A stretch of 9,244 nt of DNA from RGIG4074 sp964615285 (GCA_964615285.1 CAZTND010000053.1:1-9244); one strand, 5' to 3'; numbered from the stretch's first letter, positions 1-6,467 are shown. The notes: generated by a model not told the origin, from the sequence alone. Made by a program: numbers and translations.

Positions 1-60
1 CGCGACTATCGCGTGGTTTTCTTTATACAAAAAGCCGAAGGCGTCAACCCCCTTCGGCAT
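1..60 (-). CDS. Possible 5' end of a further minus-strand gene (partial, doubtful)
   Basis: On the minus strand an ATG at 58-60 is preceded by a purine-rich GGAAAGGAAG stretch ending about 6 bases upstream. The frame stays open for 20 codons to the window edge. The visible peptide begins MPKGVDAFGFLYK and matches no family I recognise. In Bacillus subtilis, and as far as I recall in several Clostridia, ispE lies downstream of the veg region, but the diagnostic IspE motif (PAKINL) would fall outside the window. Against it, the first codons coincide with a perfect 8-bp hairpin followed by five T that reads well as a terminator. Twenty open codons is weak evidence by itself. Confidence 0.25.
   Translation of the reverse strand, partial: MPKGVDAFGFLYKENHAIVA
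29..58 (-). terminator. Rho-independent terminator after the SipL-like gene
   Basis: Perfect 8-bp inverted repeat GCCGAAGG (34-41) / CCTTCGGC (51-58) with a 9-base loop. On the minus strand it is followed directly by TTTTT (complement of 29-33). It lies about 48 bases past the stop codon of the SPOCS/LysM gene. It overlaps a possible start codon of a next gene, so it could instead be an early-codon hairpin or attenuator. Confidence 0.65.
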
Positions 61-105
61 AAAATGCTTCCTTTCCTGCACGAACGGTCACCGCGCACGA
101 ATATC

Positions 106-1599
106 TTATATTTTTTGGCGATAGACGATGATGCGCTCGCCGCGCCTGACGGGAAACGTCAGGTCGGGATTGCCGGCAGAGACCTCCTCGGGCTTCTGGT
201 GCAGGCTCCTGGCGATCTCCCAGAGCCCGTCGCCCTCGCGGGGCAAAAACACGCTGAACGCCGCGGAAGAGGGTTTGATCTCCTCGCCTTCCTCCAGGGC
301 GGAGATAAAGCGGACGGTGCGCTCGCTCCGGCACTCCACGGCAAATTTCAGGGTCGCTTCCACCTCCGCCTCCCCTTCCCGCTTTTGCCGGACGGACATG
401 CCGCAGACGAGGACGGAGACCGCCTTTTCGCCCGCGGGCGCGTTTTTGAGCGGGAGCGCAAACGGCAGCTGTACGACGACGGCGCGGTGCGTTCCGTCGC
501 TCTCGCAAAGGAGAAGGGTGGCGCTGACCGCGCCCTGCACCTCTTCCCGCCCCGTGCCGTCCGTGCGGCAATCGGCTTCGGCGCGCTGCAGAACGAGCGC
601 CTGCAGCGTTGCGCTGTAATCGATGGGCGCGGACAGGGACGCCGTGCCGCTCACCTTTTCGGTGAAGCGCAGCGTTTCGGCGGTACAGGGAAAAGCCCGC
701 TCCTCGGCGGAGAGCAGGATCTCGCAGTCGGGACTGAACGCATCCGTCACGGCGGGGATATCCTCTTCGAGCCACACCGTGCCCTGTACGGAGAGGGAAA
801 CGGAAAGGGTGAGCTTGCTCTTGCCCCGGTCCTCGTCCGAACCGGCGGTGATGTTTGCCGACAGTACGGCCGCCGAGGCGCGGCAGGGCAGGCCCGCGGA
901 CGCCGCGTCGCAGGGCAGTTCGGCGCGGAAGGGCAGCAGACGCTCGTAATTGTCCGGCCCCTCCTCCTTCAGCACGCAGACGTTGACCGCCACCTCGCCG
1001 CTGACGACGATGCTGCCCGTGGCGCAGGACGCCTGCCGGATGTAGACATTTTCGCCGTGCAGGAGCACATCGCCGACGAAATCCGTTTCAAATTCGTCCT
1101 CGGTTTCCAACGTTCCGCTGCAATACTCCTCGCGCAGCGCCTTCTGCACCGATTTGCGGCAGACGAGGGACGCGCCGCCCGTGAGATAGTCGAAGGAGAG
1201 CGCGCCCACGGCGGCGATGTCCGCCTCGACCACGCAGGACACATAAAAGGACGCGCCCTCCCGCCGAAGGTCGGCAGAGAGCACGTTGAGTTCGGCGCGC
1301 ACGCCGCAGGCGGGCGTAATGCGTTCGTCGGCGGCGCGGTGGGTGAACTCTGCGCCGCGCTCCATGCGGCAGACATTCTTTTCCGTATCCTCGTATACGA
1401 CCCCGAGAATGACTTTGCCGTTGTAACGCACCTCGCCGTCGGCGGCCTCCGCGCCCGTCAGGACGGCGGCGGCACGGACGGCAAGCACGCTGCCGATCTC
1501 TCCCACGCCCGTCAGGCGGCACTCCACGATGGACTGCGCCTTGACGCGGGCGACGGCGCCCGCATAGCCGTAAGTTGAAAATTCAGGTTTGACAGACAT
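106..1599 (-). CDS. SipL/SpoVID-like spore coat morphogenesis protein (SPOCS/DUF3794 domains + C-terminal LysM)
   Basis: A 497-residue protein rich in beta-strand segments, with no signal peptide or membrane segment, so probably cytosolic in the mother cell. Residues about 20-140, 170-290 and 300-430 look like three SPOCS/DUF3794-type repeats; the middle one is clearest (VGDVLLHGENVYI, then VSGEVAVNV). Residues about 446-493 form a LysM-like domain (GDGLWEIARSLHQKPEEV, a conserved NPDL, GERIIVY). In Clostridioides difficile, SipL has this architecture, binds the SpoIVA ATPase through its LysM domain and localises the coat around the forespore; the same role is inferred here. The ATG at 1597-1599 has a GGAGA SD site (1606-1610). 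The gene lies 52 bases after veg with no terminator between them, and a sigma-E-like promoter covers the end of veg. Orthology to sipL rests on architecture and neighbourhood, so no symbol is given. Confidence 0.85.
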   Translation of the reverse strand: MSVKPEFSTYGYAGAVARVKAQSIVECRLTGVGEIGSVLAVRAAAVLTGAEAADGEVRYNGKVILGVVYEDTEKNVCRMERGAEFTHRAADERITPACGVRAELNVLSADLRREGASFYVSCVVEADIAAVGALSFDYLTGGASLVCRKSVQKALREEYCSGTLETEDEFETDFVGDVLLHGENVYIRQASCATGSIVVSGEVAVNVCVLKEEGPDNYERLLPFRAELPCDAASAGLPCRASAAVLSANITAGSDEDRGKSKLTLSVSLSVQGTVWLEEDIPAVTDAFSPDCEILLSAEERAFPCTAETLRFTEKVSGTASLSAPIDYSATLQALVLQRAEADCRTDGTGREEVQGAVSATLLLCESDGTHRAVVVQLPFALPLKNAPAGEKAVSVLVCGMSVRQKREGEAEVEATLKFAVECRSERTVRFISALEEGEEIKPSSAAFSVFLPREGDGLWEIARSLHQKPEEVSAGNPDLTFPVRRGERIIVYRQKI

Positions 1600-1633
1600 A
1601 CAATTTCTCCGATTTTTTCAGAATATCACTCTT

Positions 1634-1663
1634 ATTGTATGCCCGCAAAAGCTACTTTATGAC
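1634..1663 (-). promoter_or_regulatory. Candidate sigma-E (mother-cell) promoter for the SipL-like gene
   Basis: On the minus strand, GTCATAAA (1656-1663) is followed after 14 bases by CATACAAT (1634-1641). The sporulation sigma-E consensus of Bacillus is about GKCATATT, 13-15 bases, CATACAMT. The -10 box matches fully and the -35 box in 6 of 8 positions, with correct spacing. The expected start, near 1627, leaves a leader of about 27 bases containing the SD site. The -35 box lies in the last three codons of veg (V84, I85, K86). C. difficile sipL is known to depend on sigma-E, which fits. The match is seen directly; the activity is inferred. Confidence 0.6.
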
Positions 1664-1912
1664 AGAATTTTCCTTTTCTTCGGAAATGCGCACCTCGCCG
1701 CACAAGATCTCCGTATAGGAATAGGTCGTCTTGCCGAGAAAGGTCTTATCGTCGGGCGAAACGGTGAAGATCTCGGGGTAGACGCCCGAAAGCACGCCCG
1801 AGTAGCGGACGATCTTGTTGCGCCCGGGGTTGAACCAGACGTTGACCCGCTTGTCACGGCAGGAACGGATGCGCTGTTTGATTTCCGACATGTTGCGAAT
1901 GGCTTTGATCAT
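1652..1912 (-). CDS. veg: Veg family protein
   Basis: An 86-residue protein from the chosen start, the same length as B. subtilis Veg. Recognisable family positions are the N-terminal MSEIKQRI helix, the basic stretch with NPGRNKIVRYSGVLSGVYP (family: GRRKT-ERSG-L-ETYPS-F) and the YSYTEIL segment near the C-terminus. Veg is a small beta-barrel-like protein, highly transcribed in Bacillus and reported to stimulate biofilm matrix genes through the SinR pathway; its molecular role in Clostridia is unclear. The frame is open back to 1960, but the ATG at 1910-1912 is preferred: it gives the family length, has GGGAG 11 bases upstream, and lies downstream of a -10-like TATAAA. The internal ATG at 1889-1891 has no SD site. 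The gene is followed by the SipL-like gene, matching the veg neighbourhood in other spore formers. Confidence 0.88.
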   Translation of the reverse strand: MIKAIRNMSEIKQRIRSCRDKRVNVWFNPGRNKIVRYSGVLSGVYPEIFTVSPDDKTFLGKTTYSYTEILCGEVRISEEKENSVIK

Positions 1913-1940
1913 ACCTCTATTTTCTCCCATTTTTGTGCAT

Positions 1941-1969
1941 TTTATACAGGCGCCGGGCACAAGAGAAAA
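1941..1969 (-). promoter_or_regulatory. Possible veg promoter
   Basis: On the minus strand, a -10-like TATAAA (1941-1946) sits about 30 bases upstream of the veg ATG. At a 17-base spacing the -35 position reads TTTTCT (1964-1969), a poor match that overlaps the T-rich tail of the preceding terminator. The -10 box is plausible and the -35 box weak. Confidence 0.35.
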
Positions 1970-2001
1970 CCGCCCCGCCTGCGCATACGCAGGCGGGGCG
2001 G
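1961..2001 (-). terminator. Rho-independent terminator after the zinc-ribbon gene
   Basis: Perfect 14-bp inverted repeat (1970-1983 with 1988-2001), very GC-rich, with a 4-base loop. On the minus strand it is followed by GTTTTCTCTT. It lies 57 bases past the stop codon of the acidic zinc-ribbon gene and separates that unit from veg. The plus strand has no T-run after the stem, so it acts on the minus strand. Confidence 0.85.
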
Positions 2002-2058
2002 CAGATGTTGCCGCGGCTTTAAGGCCCCTTGTGAAAGGATGCGGCGAACGGGGAAGGA

Positions 2059-2562
2059 TCAGAAATCGTCCTCGTCCTTCCGCTCGTCTTCAAAATCGTC
2101 CTCGTCATCCTCGTCGTCGTCACCGTCCGAATACTTGTAGATGTCGTCGCCCGTGACGTATTCGAAATCCTCTTCTTCGTCCTCGCCGTGGTACTCTTCG
2201 TCCTCTTCCTCTTCTTCGTCGTCGGCGAATTCGGCGGCGAACTCTTCGCCAAGCCCCAACTCATCCGGCTCTTCGGTGTCGTCGTCGAGATAATTGCGCC
2301 ATTCTTCGTCCGAATCGAGGTCGTCTCCGATGTCCGCTTCCTGCTCGTATTCCAGCTTTTTCCGGCACTCCTCGCACATCGTTTCGCCCGCATGCATCAT
2401 ATTTTCGCCGCACTGCGGGCAGAGTTCCATCATATCTTCTTCATCGACGAAAGGATCGTCCTCTTCGCCCTTCATCTCTTTCAGGCAGACGTCGCAGAAC
2501 TGCTGTTTTTCCACGTCGATATAGTTCAATTCGCAACGGGGACATTTTGCATATTTGACCAT
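2059..2562 (-). CDS. Acidic protein with two N-terminal zinc ribbons, function unknown
   Basis: A 167-residue protein. The N-terminus holds two four-cysteine modules, C7-x2-C10 with C23-x2-C26 and C48-x2-C51 with C63-x2-C66, each typical of a small zinc ribbon. The opening YAKCPRCELNYI resembles a group of clostridial hypothetical proteins I recognise only by pattern. From residue 71 on, 56 of 97 residues are Asp or Glu, with YEYVTGDDIYKY-like aromatic islands, so the tail is probably disordered and strongly negative. There is no signal peptide, so it should be cytosolic. It might bind a basic protein or act as a nucleic-acid mimic, but nothing shows this. The ATG at 2560-2562 is chosen because GGGAG lies 8 bases upstream; a GTG at 2596-2598 would add 12 residues but lacks support. 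It has its own sigma-A promoter and terminator, so it is a single-gene unit. Confidence 0.85.
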   Translation of the reverse strand: MVKYAKCPRCELNYIDVEKQQFCDVCLKEMKGEEDDPFVDEEDMMELCPQCGENMMHAGETMCEECRKKLEYEQEADIGDDLDSDEEWRNYLDDDTEEPDELGLGEEFAAEFADDEEEEEDEEYHGEDEEEDFEYVTGDDIYKYSDGDDDEDDEDDFEDERKDEDDF

Positions 2563-2630
2563 GTGAAACACTCCCTTTTCTCTCCGGATTTTTCGCACCG
2601 CGTTTTCAACGTTTGCATTAAACGCAATAC

Positions 2631-2659
2631 ATTATATTATGAAGATTCGGTTTTGTAAA
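2631..2659 (-). promoter_or_regulatory. Sigma-A promoter for the zinc-ribbon gene
   Basis: On the minus strand, TTTACA (2654-2659), a 17-base spacer and a perfect TATAAT (2631-2636). The predicted start near 2624 gives a leader of about 60 bases before the ATG at 2562. The match is near consensus, which suggests constitutive vegetative expression. Confidence 0.85.
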
Positions 2660-2770
2660 CTGTTTTGCGCGCTCATTTTTACATTTATTTGATTTTTTTT
2701 GGAAAATTATGCGCCGCCCCGGTTTTTGTTCCCCCCTCTGTACCGCCCGGATCGCCCCGCCTGTCGCAAC

Positions 2771-2808
2771 AAAAGGGGCGGCTTTCCACAGGAAAACAGC
2801 CCCTTTTT
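2771..2808 (-). terminator. Terminator after the large lipoprotein gene (hairpin works on either strand)
   Basis: AAAAGGGGC (2771-2779) pairs perfectly with GCCCCTTTT (2799-2807). Inside, TTTCC (2783-2787) pairs with GGAAA (2791-2795) around a 3-base loop, leaving a symmetric 3x3 internal loop. On the minus strand the stem ends in TTTT followed by GTTG, and it starts 8 bases after the lipoprotein stop codon. The plus strand also ends in five T, but no plus-strand gene precedes it. Confidence 0.8.
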
Positions 2809-2815
2809 ATCGCCG

Positions 2816-5368
2816 TTATTCTTCCGTCTTGTCTTCACCGTCCCCGGTTCCGTCGGGCGTTTCCGCGCCGCTTTCTTCCGTCGGTTCCGTCAAGATATCT
2901 TCCGCGATATCCGTTTCCGGCTCGTCCGGAACGCCCCATCCGTCTTTCGTCCGCACCGCGGGGAAGTCGTCGTCGGCATACACGTCGATGTCCTCGTCGT
3001 AAGTCATGTCGACTTTATACTTTTTGCGGGGACCGCTCGTCCCTTCTTCCGCCGCGCGCAGCTTTCTGCGGCGCAGGACGAGAGGCACGGTGATGCCGCA
3101 GGCGATGCCGATGACGCCCACGCCGATGCCTACGCCGATGAGCGCCCACGCCCAGGCTTCCAGCGAATCGTCGTCAAGGGGCAGCGCGGAGAGATAGTTG
3201 GCGCGCCAGGCGTCTTCGAGCTCTTCCTCCTCGTCCTCGTCCAGCACCCCGATGGTGTTATAAAAATAGGAGCGAAGCCCGAAATAAATTTTTTCGCCGT
3301 CCTCATTGGTAATCGGCTCCCCGTCTTCGTCTTTCAGGAAGAGAAGCGTGGAGAACTCGGCGGTCAGTTTACCCTTGGTATAGTCGGTGCAATTGACGTA
3401 AGCCGTATAATAATTCTGCTCATCCCGCGAGAAAATGCTGTACTGTCCGTAAATCTCGTCGTCCTCGTCGATGTATTCGTCGATGACCGTCCAGAACATC
3501 TGGCTGTCGCCCGTATAATAATAGTAGTAAATGAAATTGCCGATGTTCGTCGAGAAGGCGGATGCGTCGGAAAGCGCATCGCTCACTTCGTCCAAAAGGT
3601 CGTTGTACGCCTCGATTTCGGAATTGGTCATCATGTCGCCGTCGTCGTTTGCAAGGGAGCTGACGCACGCGGTATTCAGGGTGAACTCGCCGATGGACGA
3701 AGAATCGATGAAGAACACATAATTGCCGATGACCTCGGGCGCGTACCAGTCGGAGGGATGATCGATGCCCAGCACGGTGGTCGGCTGATAATCATCTTTG
3801 CCGGTGAGGAAGTTGTAGGAGTCCTCTTCATTGCCCGCATAACCGTCCTCGGTGCTGTCATAGACCGCCCTGCCGATCCCTACGCCGGTCTCCGACGACG
3901 TTGTGTACCAGACATATTTATATGTGTCGGAGGAATCGTTGTCGAGATAGAGGAAGGAGGAAACGCTGACATTCCTGGCAACGGTCACCTCGGTTTCCGT
4001 GAGCGACGAATCGCTCTGATCCAGCTCCACGCGCACGATTTCCGTGCCCGACGTATACAGATAATAGTGCTTTCCGTCCTTGATATAGAAGATTGCGGAG
4101 GACGTTGCCTGATCCGCCTTCTTGGAGATGATGTCGTTCGGTTCGTTCTCCCAATCGGAAGCGTCGGTATCGGGGTTACCCGCAACGGAATCCCAGTCCG
4201 CGCCGAAGTTTTCCTCCGAAAGATAGAACGTCCAGCCGTCCTCGCCCGTGGAATCGGTGGTGGCAACGTAGGAAAGCCGATAATAGAGCCCGCCGTTGTC
4301 ATAGGCGATCAGCGTATAGGTGAATCCGTCGGGCGCATACGGCTCCGAAGCGGAGTGGTTGTACTGCGAAAGCTCGTCCTTGTCGCCGATGCCGTCGAGC
4401 ACCAGCTGCCCGAGGTTGACATACGGATAGGTTTCGATGTCCCGCGCGTCGAAATCGGCGGCCTCGTCGTCCTCCGACGCGTCGTCGGCGATGTCTTCCA
4501 GGGAATCCACGTCGAACTCGTAAGTGTATTCATATGTTTCCGTGCCGTCGGCGACGGTATAACTGCCTTCACGGTAGTCCAGATCGTATGTCGCGTCGGC
4601 GCGCACGCGGTAAACCTGCGTGTAATCGTTGGTGGTCGAATTGGTCTGATCGATGTCCTCCGTCACGTTCATGGTATAATAGACGTAGGGATCGGAAACA
4701 TCGGCGCCGTTAAAGAGGTGGGACGCCGTATCCTTGGCAAGCAAGGTATCTTCGTCCGTTTCCGTGTTGTACGACCAGAGGTCGCTGTCGTCCATGTGCA
4801 GACAATAGACCGTGCCGTCGACTTCCACAAAACGATACTCCGCCGCGGCGTCGTCCGAGCGGAAATAATAGCCGCGCATGGTCTCCTTGCCGTCCAGGCG
4901 GCTGCGCTTGAAGTCTACGTAGTTGCTCTCCGTTTCGCCCTGCAGGTTTCTTGCCGTGGTGGGCGTGGCATAATATACATAGTCCCCGTAGATGAAGATG
5001 CCCGCGGTATAGTCGTCGGCGACCATCAGAAGGGGCACGACCGTTTCGGCCGCGTCGTAATTGCCGGCGTCCAGATCGCTCACGGCGATGCGCATGAGAG
5101 AGCCGCGGGTAACGTCGCCGTAGTCGTTTTCATACGTCTCGGTGACATTGCCGTCATCGTCGGTAGCGAGGGTTTTCACGCCGTTGATGAAGTAGATGTA
5201 ATCCCCTTTCTGCACGACCCAGCCGCCTTGCGAAGAAACCTCGCCGCTCCAATAATTCCCTTCCAGCCCGGCGGCGGAATAATAGGTGCAGCCGGAAAGC
5301 AGAGGCACGGCGACCGCCATCGTCAGGACCGCCAGGATCATCAATATTTTTTTGCCTATTGTTTTCAT
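2816..5368 (-). CDS. Large lipoprotein with C-terminal membrane anchor, beta-propeller-like repeats, function unknown
   Basis: An 850-residue protein. Residues 1-26 form a type II signal peptide ending in a lipobox (LLSG, then C27), so the N-terminus should be lipid-anchored outside the membrane. The ectodomain (about 28-737) is rich in Asp, Glu and Tyr. It repeats a short strand pattern such as GDYIYFINGV (55-64), GDYVYYATP (128-136), DPYVYYTMN (226-234), GNYVFFIDS (548-556) and GNFIYYYYYTG (610-620). These resemble blades of DUF5050-type or other beta-propeller surface proteins; that is inference. Residues about 738-765 are a glycine-rich transmembrane helix (GVGIGVGVIG), followed by RRRKLR and an acidic cytoplasmic tail of about 85 residues. 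The ATG at 5366-5368 has AAGGAG 10 bases upstream. It is a single-gene unit with a good sigma-A promoter and a terminator. No catalytic motif is visible; a sensor, adhesin or envelope-complex subunit is possible. Confidence 0.85.
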   Translation of the reverse strand: MKTIGKKILMILAVLTMAVAVPLLSGCTYYSAAGLEGNYWSGEVSSQGGWVVQKGDYIYFINGVKTLATDDDGNVTETYENDYGDVTRGSLMRIAVSDLDAGNYDAAETVVPLLMVADDYTAGIFIYGDYVYYATPTTARNLQGETESNYVDFKRSRLDGKETMRGYYFRSDDAAAEYRFVEVDGTVYCLHMDDSDLWSYNTETDEDTLLAKDTASHLFNGADVSDPYVYYTMNVTEDIDQTNSTTNDYTQVYRVRADATYDLDYREGSYTVADGTETYEYTYEFDVDSLEDIADDASEDDEAADFDARDIETYPYVNLGQLVLDGIGDKDELSQYNHSASEPYAPDGFTYTLIAYDNGGLYYRLSYVATTDSTGEDGWTFYLSEENFGADWDSVAGNPDTDASDWENEPNDIISKKADQATSSAIFYIKDGKHYYLYTSGTEIVRVELDQSDSSLTETEVTVARNVSVSSFLYLDNDSSDTYKYVWYTTSSETGVGIGRAVYDSTEDGYAGNEEDSYNFLTGKDDYQPTTVLGIDHPSDWYAPEVIGNYVFFIDSSSIGEFTLNTACVSSLANDDGDMMTNSEIEAYNDLLDEVSDALSDASAFSTNIGNFIYYYYYTGDSQMFWTVIDEYIDEDDEIYGQYSIFSRDEQNYYTAYVNCTDYTKGKLTAEFSTLLFLKDEDGEPITNEDGEKIYFGLRSYFYNTIGVLDEDEEEELEDAWRANYLSALPLDDDSLEAWAWALIGVGIGVGVIGIACGITVPLVLRRRKLRAAEEGTSGPRKKYKVDMTYDEDIDVYADDDFPAVRTKDGWGVPDEPETDIAEDILTEPTEESGAETPDGTGDGEDKTEE

Positions 5369-5402
5369 AAGAAAAAGACTCCTTTTTCTCCCGTCGGAAC
5401 AT

Positions 5403-5442
5403 GCCGGAATGAAATGATACGGACGCGAGCGTTCCGGCTCGC
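5403..5442 (-). promoter_or_regulatory. Structured 5' leader of the lipoprotein gene
   Basis: The predicted leader is about 98 bases. A perfect 6-bp hairpin with a 6-base loop is present (5425-5430 with 5437-5442). A 7-bp alternative pairing (5432-5438 with 5403-5409) uses part of the same sequence, so the two cannot form together. No known riboswitch is recognised. Confidence 0.3.
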
Positions 5443-5472
5443 CATGCTCCCGGTTATATTCGCATGAATTTT

Positions 5473-5501
5473 ATTATATACTAAATTGACGATTTTCGCA
5501 A
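5473..5501 (-). promoter_or_regulatory. Sigma-A promoter for the lipoprotein gene
   Basis: On the minus strand, TTGCGA (5496-5501; 4 of 6 matches to TTGACA), a 17-base spacer and a perfect TATAAT (5473-5478). The start is expected near 5466. It lies in the 193-base divergent region shared with the plus-strand small gene, for which I see no clear promoter. Confidence 0.8.
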
Positions 5502-5561
5502 TCAAAAACAGCGCGTTTTGATGATTTTCTTGTGAAAAATAATGAAATGAGGAGGAAGAAA

Positions 5562-5843
5562 ATGCAGGATTTTTCCATATTGCAGCTTTTGCGGACGCTG
5601 TCCGCCGCGGCGGACGGGCAGGGGCGCGGCGAAAAACAGGGCGGACAAAACGATTCCGCGGAAAAAAACGGCGGCGCCATGCCCGCGGCGAACGACGCGT
5701 CCCGCCAAAAGGAAGGGGAAAAAGAAAGCCCCCATGCCCGCAGCGAAAAGGAAAACGCGGCGTTCGCCTACGAAAACTTTCTGACCCGGCACGACCGCGC
5801 GGTGCAGCGCATCAAAGGCCGCGGGGGGAAAGACAAACCGTAG
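5562..5843 (+). CDS. Small protein of unknown function (93 residues)
   Basis: The only convincing plus-strand gene. The ATG at 5562-5564 has a perfect AGGAGG SD site (5550-5555) at 6 bases; the frame is open back to a GTG at 5532, but that start would place the SD site inside the coding region. The product has a short N-terminal amphipathic or hydrophobic helix (MQDFSILQLLRTLSAA). A low-complexity, probably disordered linker rich in Gly, Glu, Lys and Ala follows (about 17-66), then a C-terminal helix (AFAYENFLTRHDRAVQRIKG, 67-86) and a basic end. There is no signal peptide or cysteine pair. The F-x-x-RHD-x-x-x-x-RI pattern recalls short clostridial hypothetical proteins, but I cannot name a family. 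It diverges from the lipoprotein gene and ends before two terminator-like hairpins. The strong SD site and the terminator are the main evidence that it is real. Confidence 0.7.
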   Translation: MQDFSILQLLRTLSAAADGQGRGEKQGGQNDSAEKNGGAMPAANDASRQKEGEKESPHARSEKENAAFAYENFLTRHDRAVQRIKGRGGKDKP

Positions 5844-5873
5844 TTCCGCGAAAAGAACGCTCCGTGCGCGGGT

Positions 5874-5914
5874 GGCGGAAAAGCGCCGTCGGGACATGCC
5901 CGTTTTTTTCCGCC
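5874..5914 (+). terminator. Terminator after the small plus-strand gene
   Basis: An inner hairpin CGGG (5890-5893) / CCCG (5899-5902) is followed by seven T (5903-5909). It is enclosed by a perfect 9-bp outer stem GGCGGAAAA (5874-5882) / TTTTCCGCC (5906-5914). The inner stem is short, so termination may be weak or depend on the nested structure. It begins 30 bases after the stop codon at 5843. Confidence 0.55.
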
Positions 5915-5951
5915 GAAGCGGGGCGGCCCGAACACCGGATAAGAGAAAGAT

Positions 5952-5987
5952 ACGCGGCTTTCCCGACCGACGCCGGAAAAGCCGCGT
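5952..5987. terminator. Bidirectional terminator between convergent small gene and rpsI
   Basis: Inverted repeat ACGCGGCTTTCC (5952-5963) with GGAAAAGCCGCGT (5975-5987): 12 pairs with one bulged A and an 11-base loop. The plus strand continues TTTCGTTTGCTCTTTT after the stem. The minus strand continues ATCTTTCTCTT. It lies 50 bases past the rpsI stop codon and about 110 bases past the plus-strand gene, as expected for a terminator shared by convergent units. Confidence 0.75.
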
Positions 5988-6037
5988 TTTCGTTTGCTCT
6001 TTTCTTCGGTTCCCCTCCGAGATCCTGCCAAGAAAAT

Positions 6038-6451
6038 TTATCTCTTGGAGAACTGCGGCGCGCGACGGGCTTTTTTCAAGCCGTACTTCTTTCTTTCCTT
6101 GGCGCGGGGGTCGCGGGTGAGGAAGCCCGCCTTTTTGAGCGCGGGGCGGACATTTTCTTCCGCCTGCAGCAGTGCGCGGGAGATGCCCAGACGAATGGCG
6201 CCCGCCTGCCCCGTAAAGCCGCCGCCGATGACGTTGACGAACACGTCGTACTTGGCTTCGGTCTCGGTCAGAACGAGGGGCTGTTTGATGATGTACTGCA
6301 ACGTACCCTGCGGGAAGTAATCGGCGAGGGCTCTGTCGTTGATGACGATATTACCGCTGCCGGCGGGGATTAGACGAACGCGGGCAATGGCCTTTTTCCT
6401 TCTGCCCGTTCCCCAGAACTGAAGTTTTTTCTTCAAATTCGCTTTTGCCAT
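6038..6451 (-). CDS. rpsI: 30S ribosomal protein S9
   Basis: A 137-residue protein, slightly longer than the usual ~130 because of an N-terminal MAKANLKKKLQF extension. The family core is unmistakable: GTGRRKKAIARVRL near residue 14, GSGNIVIND, then TGQAGAIRLGISRALL and the basic C-terminal tail KKYGLKKARRAPQFSKR. In other bacteria this tail reaches the ribosomal P site and contacts the anticodon stem of tRNA. The ATG at 6449-6451 has a GGTGAGG SD site that overlaps the rplM stop codon, with only 16 bases between the genes. This implies translational coupling in the rplM-rpsI operon, an order conserved across bacteria. No key residue is missing. Transcription should come from the rplM promoter and stop at the hairpin near 5952-5987. 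Confidence 0.98.
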   Translation of the reverse strand: MAKANLKKKLQFWGTGRRKKAIARVRLIPAGSGNIVINDRALADYFPQGTLQYIIKQPLVLTETEAKYDVFVNVIGGGFTGQAGAIRLGISRALLQAEENVRPALKKAGFLTRDPRAKERKKYGLKKARRAPQFSKR

Positions 6452-6467
6452 AATGATTTACCTCACC

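Noticed and set aside
1..13. Small hairpin CGCGA/TCGCG at the left edge
   Set aside because: A 5-bp stem in GC-rich DNA is expected by chance and its context is cut off.
13..1578. A 521-codon open frame on the plus strand opposite the SipL-like gene
   Set aside because: It is antisense to a recognisable SPOCS/LysM protein with an SD site. Its translation is low in family-like motifs, and long antisense frames are common in GC-rich genes.
1913..1960. Upstream starts extending veg by 6 or 16 residues
   Set aside because: They lack SD sites, overlap a likely -10 box, and would make the protein longer than the 86-residue family norm.
2699..5467. A 922-codon open frame on the plus strand opposite the lipoprotein gene
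   Set aside because: The minus strand shows a signal peptide, lipobox, transmembrane helix, SD site, promoter and terminator in the right order. The plus-strand translation is a Val/Ile/Gly/Arg-rich mirror of Asp/Tyr-rich codons and crosses both the terminator and the promoter.
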